Assembly: GCA_020747015.1 (NCBI GenBank)
Contig: JAGTJM010000050.1
Coordinates: 1 to 64,000 of the forward strand
From: Pyrenochaeta sp. MPI-SDFR-AT-0127
Taxonomy: Eukaryota; Ascomycota; Dothideomycetes; Pleosporales; Cucurbitariaceae
Direction of reading: 5' to 3'
Length of the DNA: 64,000 bases
Positions 57,450 through 64,000 of the stretch are shown here, piece by piece. Position 1 is the stretch's first letter; every line of letters begins with the position of its first letter. The notes below the pieces were generated by a model that had not been told where the DNA came from, searched no databases, and worked only from the letters and a program-made list of their open reading frames with translations. A program made the position numbers and the translations under genes.

Positions 57450-58856
57450 TCATTCAGTGGGCCATCCCTCGAGGTGGCAGACTTCGGTTGGAAGCATGAC
57501 ATCCTCAAGAATTGAGTATGTGAGTGGTGTCCAGGATTCAGTGTCTATCGTCAAGTGCGGAAATGTAGGCGTCTCGTAGATACGATCGGTGCGGTAGTCT
57601 TTCGGTGGTACTGGCGGCGGCTCTAGTAACTGCTCCGTCATCTCAGGAAGCGTGTTTGTCTTGACGGCTTTATTGTAGGCTAGCTGAGCCAGCACTGTTG
57701 CGTCTTGATCGGGCGTATAATATTCAAGTAAGTCCTGTAGTTGTTCGGTTGGGTTACTCTCTGGGTACCCTTCGACACGTCCGGTCGAATGCTCATTCCA
57801 GCCGGTAGGCAATCGCCTCTTGTTTTGGAGAATCTTGATCCATTCCACATAGAGGGCTGGTCGCCGAAGGAGGGAGTCAATAACATCGCTGTGGTGCCAA
57901 TCTCTGCTAGTTCTGCCGTCCTTTTCCAGGTGATTTGCGATGTGGTTGCATCGATCGGTCCAGTTATCGCTGAAGTGGACGCAGAAACCACACCCCCAGC
58001 CAGTTCTCGTCTTCCGTTGCTTTTTTGCCTGGGCGGCATGACGCATATCAGAGCATTGGATGCACCGGTGGGATTTCTCATGGTGTGCGATAAAATCCTT
58101 CTCTAGGAAGTAGATTGCGGGGCACAGGTCGCATTGAAACATTTCTGGTCGTTCTTGATACGTCTCTTCGTGTCGTTTCCAGTCTGACTTGCCTACAAAG
58201 GTCTTCTTGCAGACTGTACAAAAGTACTTGGGCGCATTATTACAAGGTCTGGGTTGCTTGTGGCCCGAAACACAAGTCTTGAAATAATCTTTCACCTGTG
58301 GGACCTGCCTCTGAGATGATCGCTTCCTTGGAACCGGTGAGATTGGGCTTTCGATTGGGCTCGGATTGTACGAGTGAGTTCCGGAATTGTGAGTCAAAGC
58401 ATTTTGGGTCGCCAAAATGTAGTCTTCCCTGGAGTATATTGAAGCCTGAGACGATACTGAGGTGGCAGATCGCCACGAATCTCTTGTTGGGGCTTGTGAG
58501 AAGGTACTATGATTCGATGACCGGAAGCTTGCGCCTCCTGAAGATGAACTGAGAGCAGACAGATGTTGTGGGCGTGTGATGTGGGGGTGTCCTGCGTTCA
58601 TCATGTACCATTGGCTGGAGTACTGGTCGCAATAGTCTGTATTGGCTGTTAGTCGTTCCCTCACTATGTAATACAATTGGTGCTGGTGGTGGTGATTACC
58701 CGTTGGGCTGTAGTCGCTTGCTGTTGATTGGTGTTGTGTGTCATTCAAATGTTGTTCATTGAGAAACGTTGTCTGATTTATCTCGAAGCCATTCGGATTT
58801 GTAGGATAGTTGCCAGGATAAAGCGGACCAGCGCCGGAATATTGGTAACCGTTCAT
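57450..58856 (-). CDS. C2H2 zinc-finger protein, probable transcription factor
   Basis: The whole span is one open frame, but a 63-nt in-frame intron (58699-58637) is likely: GTAATC donor, CGACTAAC branch site and TACAG acceptor. Removing it gives 447 codons. The N-terminal ~170 residues are Ser/Tyr/Asn-rich, followed by a Pro/Ser patch with RKRSSQRQVP. Fingers follow near residues 190-245: YFCTVCKKTFVGKSDWKRHE, whose final His is not clear, and CDLCPAIYFLEKDFIAHHEK ending in a regular His. CIQCSD and CGFCVHF suggest further metal-binding pairs. This pattern, with a Trp-rich region RDWHHSD after the fingers, is common in Pleosporales C2H2 proteins. Targets are unknown. Confidence 0.85.
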   Translation of the reverse strand: MNGYQYSGAGPLYPGNYPTNPNGFEINQTTFLNEQHLNDTQHQSTASDYSPTGNHHHQHQLYYIVRERLTANTDYCDQYSSQWYMMNAGHPHITRPQHLSALSSSSGGASFRSSNHSTFSQAPTRDSWRSATSVSSQASIYSREDYILATQNALTHNSGTHSYNPSPIESPISPVPRKRSSQRQVPQVKDYFKTCVSGHKQPRPCNNAPKYFCTVCKKTFVGKSDWKRHEETYQERPEMFQCDLCPAIYFLEKDFIAHHEKSHRCIQCSDMRHAAQAKKQRKTRTGWGCGFCVHFSDNWTDRCNHIANHLEKDGRTSRDWHHSDVIDSLLRRPALYVEWIKILQNKRRLPTGWNEHSTGRVEGYPESNPTEQLQDLLEYYTPDQDATVLAQLAYNKAVKTNTLPEMTEQLLEPPPVPPKDYRTDRIYETPTFPHLTIDTESWTPLTYSILEDVMLPTEVCHLEGWPTE

Positions 58857-61800
58857 AGTGCAATTAAAGTATTAAGACAAATTGCGAAGCGAAAAGAAAA
58901 ATGCTCCAGGACACGCAACGCAGGATGGACGCGATCGCTGCCTCTCCCCAACTGCAAAACAACGAGCACGTACCTTGCCACGCATATAAACATCAGGACA
59001 ATGTTCAGCCTCAGGGGGGAGGTTTTTTAAGGGGGTTAGCGCAGTTGTCAGCGCGCAGGTTCACCTGAAACGAGGCGTGCGCCGGGGTCAATTGTTTGAT
59101 AGCTGTGTTTGTTTCAAAATGCCAGGCACCGAGGTGGTGGCATGGATTCCAGTGGCTCGCAACGCGCTGCGGACGCACAGAAACATTTCTGCGTTTCCAT
59201 GTATTGCGCAGACCGTTCACCCAGTCACGATGGAAAGGGGCGATGAGATGAAGATTGGTGATCGGTGACACGGCTGGAACGCCGTTCGCGAAGAAGGCAA
59301 CCGTTCGCCAAGAGATTGGGATGACGTTAGCCTCTGGACATGCATTTGGGCCATACAATTTATTGTGATTATTTTGAGAGGGTTTGCTTTTACGCGAAAA
59401 TCTCACTGGAGCCTGGGCCAGTGACGAATTGGGGGCGCACAGGAAATGTCACGTGATCTTCAGGTCCACAGCCCTTTCGGCTTTTGCTCTACGTCTGAGC
59501 ATATCGAATGACTTCTGGATCTGAGGAAAACAAGCTTTGACATTTCTTTCGCCATGCATGCGCTACCAGTGTTATTCACAATTGTTTCATATATGCGTGA
59601 CAACGTTCCTACCTCCATCAGATATTCCCACGGCTGCAGTACCCTCCATATCCTCTGAACAAACTCCTGCTAGATTTCTTCCAAGCATACCGGTTGCATG
59701 TTGAGTTATTGTCGTAAGGTGGGTCTGCTGAGGCCTCTGACTTTTCGTACCCGCTATCCGGCACCAATGGCCGCTGACCCGATCAAGCCCCATCGAAACC
59801 GGTTGAAGGCATGCTTTTGAGTTGGAAGTAAAGATCCATTAGGAGTTGATTGTACGTAATTGTTTTTGACCAAAGAGTATTTTCAGAGGTACACCATTGT
59901 AGTCAGAGTTCAGATAGAAGCGGCTTAGATCGGATTCGTTATTACGGAAATCCAATATGGTCGCGAATGATGATGAAATTGAAAGTGAGATAAGTGGATT
60001 CGAACTGTGAAATGGATCGAAGGAAGCTTTTCGCATTCGAATGAGATCCTCAAAGGTAGCGTTGTAATTCTTGGGATACTGTACGGCAGCGGGGAAGCGT
60101 TGCCAACGCAACCTGTACCCAGTTGTGAAATGACTCATCCAATGTGACTGAGTCCTCTGAGTATGAAATGTTTGCTTGATTCGTTTTTAGTGAATGTGGT
60201 TGGTAGAACAGCCTTGATCAGCCTCACAGCGTCTCGCTCAATTTCCTCAACGATAGAAGTTGCGTGTTCTTACCTTGACCCCTAACTGACTTGTTTTGGA
60301 TATGTCTGAGCCAACATTTTTAGATACTCGCATATGTTCCCTCTTTCACTGTCTTCTGTGCATACTCGAAAATCCCCAACCTCGTTCTTCTTCTCCGATG
60401 TCTTGGTGTTACCATCTGCATATTACTCATAAGCGCCGAATGTTTTAGCTCCAAACATGCTTCTCAACATGTATTCTGGTCGTCAGGGGCCACTCTGGAG
60501 AATGACGGTGATAAAGTAGGGCACGGTGAGAGCGATGTTGGACCGCGCTTCAACTGCCGAGGCCACTGAAGATGTTGCGGACAAACAGTCTGATAAATGG
60601 TCGCTGACATGGCCGCTGGCAGTATGGGGGCGATTGTCTTTAACTGTGACGGCTCGAGGCAGTGAGCGTGGAGGCGGTCTCCAATATTGCTGAGCTTGTC
60701 CTCCACAATGTTGGGGGCCAATTCGGGGACATTCGTTGCGGAGATGGGGTGGCTTATTGGCAAAGCGGGAGCTGTATGCCGAGATGCGGATTGGGTGCTT
60801 GAGTGAGTGCATAGATGTAGTTGAGGGCGACCTGACAAAGTTGTGGTGTAGGAGGGAATGTTCATACTCGCAACGTGCCCCGTGCAACTCACACTCATCC
60901 AAGTTGCCCCCACCCAGTTCCCACCACTACCACAACAACTAACTTGGCCCCATCAATCTCTTACTCAGACCTGTCCACTCAAAAAGCTTGCGACGAACTT
61001 TCCTGAGGCTCATGGTACTCTCTACCACCGTTCCTTTCCACGGTAAGAAAAGTATGTCCAAGCTCCAAGGCCATGCTAAACGTCTCCGCTTTGATCAGCT
61101 CACTCGGAGCAAAGAATGTACTGTCTTCGACGCAACTGCATTTGCAGCTGGGCCCCTCGCAGTAAATGCGTTCTGACGAGTGCGGGTTCTTCTTTACGTC
61201 TTCGACTCAGCCTCATCGAGAGATCTCACCATTTCTTTCTTTGCGAATTTGTTCGCCGCCTTGAATTCAGCGCACGCAGAGCATGTCGATGATTCCGACC
61301 AAGTCCAGAGATATTCCGAAGACTCGATTGACACTGAACAGATCCAAGATCTTGCCCGCCTCAATTCGCGATTTCGATCAGCTCATCCAAAGCGTAGAAT
61401 GTCTCTTAGAGATATGCACCCCACAAGCTTTGAAGACAATGCGCGAAACACTTCAAATAACGAAACATTCAATGAGTCAAGAAAGCGTGAAGCTCTTTGC
61501 TTTGCATACCACTTATCTCGAAGCTGAAGGCGATTGCATACTCTTGAAGCGAAACGCGACTAGCTCCACCGCAGGGGTCTACCCACTGCTGACGATGAAT
61601 CATAGGAGGTAAAGCATTTGACTTCTGTAGTAGTGATGTAGTGCTATAACCTCAGCAATAGGCTCGAGGTCAAAAGCTGAGTCTAGAGTTGACGGCGCAG
61701 ACGATGAACAACGCATCCTGATAAAATCCGTGCTGTCTCACCACCGCGTAAGAGATGGCTAGCCCGCGAGAGCAGCAGAAAGACGAGAGCTCCACCATAC

Positions 61801-63127
61801 ACACTTCAATGTGTTCTGACCCCAAAGAACATCCAACTCTTCCGAAGATATAGGGTGCTGCTTCAGCACACATCTACCCGCAAGAATAAAGGTGAGAGAC
61901 CATGTTAGGAAAGAGTGGACCTACTCATTGGCTTTGGTGCTGACTATTGGAAGGTAATACGTTGATCATATCAAGGCTTTACGAAAGGTGCCCCCAGAGG
62001 ATTGAGTCAGACGAAAATGCAAACTCAAGGTCGTTTGTGCTACACCATCGAGGTTTGATGGGCTACCCTTGTAAGAATAGCGGGAGGGTGTAATTGCAGC
62101 AGAATAGATTGCCAAAAAGCAAGTCGGCCATTCAGGTATTGTCCAGGGTGAAGGGCACAGGGTTTGACGAGTTTGTTTAGAATGGCGATTGGCAACAGCC
62201 CTGGTGCTTGACGAAGAGACTTGCTCAACAGCCCATTGGTATGCAGCGTGTATGATCATGATCGACATGTTTCCAGACCGAGTTGAACAATCAACCAGAG
62301 CCGCATTACAAGGATGGCTTGTCGGATTGAAAGCGCTGTCCACTGTGGCAGAACGGTGGCGCTCAGAGCATGACCAGCGATCCAACCTTGGTAACATCAA
62401 GGACTATAAAATACAGCTGGCAGGGTTCGATATGCACGAGCATTTGGAGGGATAGCCAGATTGCCTTCAAATCTGACATTGACCGTATCGTCGGAGGTCA
62501 GTAGTGACTCAGAAACAGTTTGGAGGGTAAGATCCTCAAAATGACAGATGAAAATGATGAAAAAAGGAAGTACTGACACGTAGTGCTGGAAGAAAGAGAT
62601 TATTAGCAAGTGGAAAAGATGAGGAGGCGCGACCAACGTCCTTCAATGAGCTTGAAAGCAAAACACCTACATTCAGGCTGGCTGCTTCAGCAAACCGACT
62701 CTCAAAAACGCTCTCAAACAGGCAGACACCGGGCTGTGAAGATTAGGGCAACTCCAGTTGCGAGCGAAATACTATGGTAGCGGCAAAAACACTCTTGTCT
62801 CGGACGCGTTGTCGCCTCGCATGAAGTCGTATGACATGCAAAACAGCGCAGGTTCTTAGACTGTCGCCAACATGTCCACCTTCCTTTGTGCATGGCTCAG
62901 TTGGAGTAGTTGAGAACAGGTTTACATTTGACGTTTCTCACCACCTTACTCAGTACCTCGAGGTACTTTCGAGGTCCATTTGTCCTTGGCTGCCACAAGC
63001 CTTGGGGAGCCTGGTTTGATGTACTCACAATGCCGCTACCTCGTCCGAGTCGAACAAAACGTTTCAATAACCCACAAGGCCGCAGATGTATCAATCCCAA
63101 AGAAACAATGTTCGTGCGTGGACCATG
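58857..63127. other. 4.3-kb region without a convincing gene
   Basis: Several frames have weak protein character: plus 61283-61612 (RDFDQLIQSVECLLEIC, KTMRETLQITKHSMSQESVK), plus 62189-62455 (STAHWYAACMIMIDMFPDRV, reminiscent of the end of a fungal transcription factor) and minus 59839-60138. None has a supported start or splice pattern. They may be exons of unrecognised or decayed genes. No repeat, tRNA or transposon was seen. Confidence 0.35.
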
Positions 63128-64000
63128 TTATGGTTTCGATAATTCAGGGATGGGTACGAGCGTATTCAAACGCTCTGCGACAGTCGCAGTGTGCTGATCC
63201 CAAGCTCTCAGGCGTTCTTGCAGAAACGATGTCCAGTCATGGATATCCTGTAACTTTTGGTCAACAAGCACATTACGCAAGTCTTCTTGGATATCCACTG
63301 AGAAGCGAGAATCTTTAAAGCCCAGGCTCTTAACGACACCATGGTGTACATTCATCTCGATACCGATGTTGTCTTTAGGGTCGAGCAAGAGGTCGAACTG
63401 CGGGGTCTGTGACCACATCCAGTCTTCAGTCTGCAAATGCAAATGTCAGCAGCGGATCCTTCCTTAGAGGATTCTGTGTACGAACTCGAAGCTCATCATA
63501 TCCCTTTCGGATGTCTGGAATGTTGAGATGCTCATCACCAACAGTTTCAATGATAGTTGGTGTGCCAATGTTTGCATACGTTTTGGCAAACTCTTCCTGC
63601 AAATGACGCTGGAATGTCTTCACCTCCAGGCCGATGTTCCCGACAGGTGAGCTCACGCTCTCAACACCCTTCGCTTGTATAAACGTCTTTGCGGGTGATC
63701 GCAGGTACTGTGGTATGATGTGCAGATTCGGCGAACTCAGTAGAGTTGTCGCGTGGTGCAGGGCTCGCTGCCGCGTGAGCTTGTATGCCGAACCGGAAAC
63801 CTTCAGGGGCCGAGGTAAAACGCCATGATCAAGTGAGTATGGCGTGCGATGCGTATCTTCAGGGTCAGAGTCGTGCTTCTCGTGTCCCTGGTCGAGCACA
63901 ATGTCGTGTCGGTCATTGACCTTTGCCCGCTCAACGCCCAGCTTCCGCAAGGCGCGGACTGTCATTTCAGCGTGTTTGTCGCGAGTGAAATCTCCACGCG
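63128..64000 (-). CDS. AIM22: Lipoate-protein ligase (Aim22/LplA-like), C-terminal part
   Basis: Exon >64000-63486 joins exon 63430-63128 over a 55-nt intron with a GTTCGT donor, the same unusual hexamer as in sepH. The gene continues beyond the right edge. The catalytic core is clear: ALRKLGVERAKVNDRHDIVL, then the lysine motif VSGSAYKLTRQRALHHAT and GVESVSSPVGNIG. The C-terminal domain has DWMWSQTPQFDLLL and MNVHHGVVKSLGFKDSR. These match the lipoate-protein ligase A family. Fungal members (yeast Aim22) attach lipoate to mitochondrial E2 subunits and the glycine-cleavage H protein. The N-terminus with any mitochondrial signal lies outside the window. Confidence 0.9.

Noticed and set aside
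60464..60913. Two overlapping minus-strand ORFs of ~140-150 codons
   Set aside because: Both frames of the same DNA are open, neither has a domain, and His/Ser/Pro-rich text suggests chance.
1..64000. tRNA or rRNA genes
   Set aside because: I looked for TTCGA-type T-loops with paired stems and for rRNA-like stretches on both strands by eye and found none; a covariance-model scan would be decisive.

Overview
The window is nuclear DNA of a filamentous ascomycete, most likely a dothideomycete (Pleosporales-like). Genes are split by short introns of about 50-70 nt with GTRNGT donors, CTAAC/CTGAC branch sites and YAG acceptors. The families are typical of such fungi: HET, CFEM, DUF3176, a SepH-type septation kinase, a BCS1-like AAA ATPase, and secreted proteins with Ser/Thr/Pro-rich tails or GPI signals. 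Transposon copies carry one-directional C-to-T and G-to-A changes, the mark of repeat-induced point mutation (RIP). Exon joins were worked out by hand from splice signals and frame; no alignment or transcript data were available.

Positions 1-20 kb: an N-terminal fragment of an unknown gene (-), a BTB/POZ protein (-), a large secreted GPI-type protein (+), a small membrane protein (+), a Cys-rich GPI-type protein (-), a HET-domain protein (+), an 831-residue secreted protein (+), a DUF3176 membrane protein (-) and a CFEM receptor-like protein (+). Positions 20-36 kb: a protein kinase fused to about twelve and a half kinesin-light-chain-type TPRs (-), a quiet 2.6 kb stretch holding traces of a broken gene, the sepH-like kinase (-), a short-chain dehydrogenase (-) and a divergent BCS1-like ATPase (+).

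Positions 36-48.5 kb are the accessory, transposon-rich part. A CorA-like transporter pseudogene lies 0.2 kb from a truncated, stop-riddled Ty1/copia element with one LTR and a primer site matching the anticodon arm of initiator tRNA-Met. Next come a lone 12-cysteine secreted protein (effector-like), a long hairpin, a pogo/Fot1 transposase fragment, an AT-only block, a hydrolase-like gene cut by that block, and a complete 1,880-bp Tc1/mariner (pogo/Fot1) element destroyed by RIP, with TA target duplication and 85-bp terminal inverted repeats.

Positions 48.5-64 kb return to ordinary genes, all on the minus strand: a GH94 phosphorylase (probably cellobionic acid phosphorylase), a WD40 protein, a C2H2 zinc-finger protein, and at the right edge the C-terminal part of a lipoate-protein ligase. 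Long spacers at 54.3-57.4 and 58.9-63.1 kb hold only doubtful ORFs.

No operon logic applies. The loosest functional theme is non-self recognition and surface biology: HET, kinase-TPR and hydrolase-like genes together with several secreted or surface proteins. I found no tRNA, rRNA or CRISPR array.
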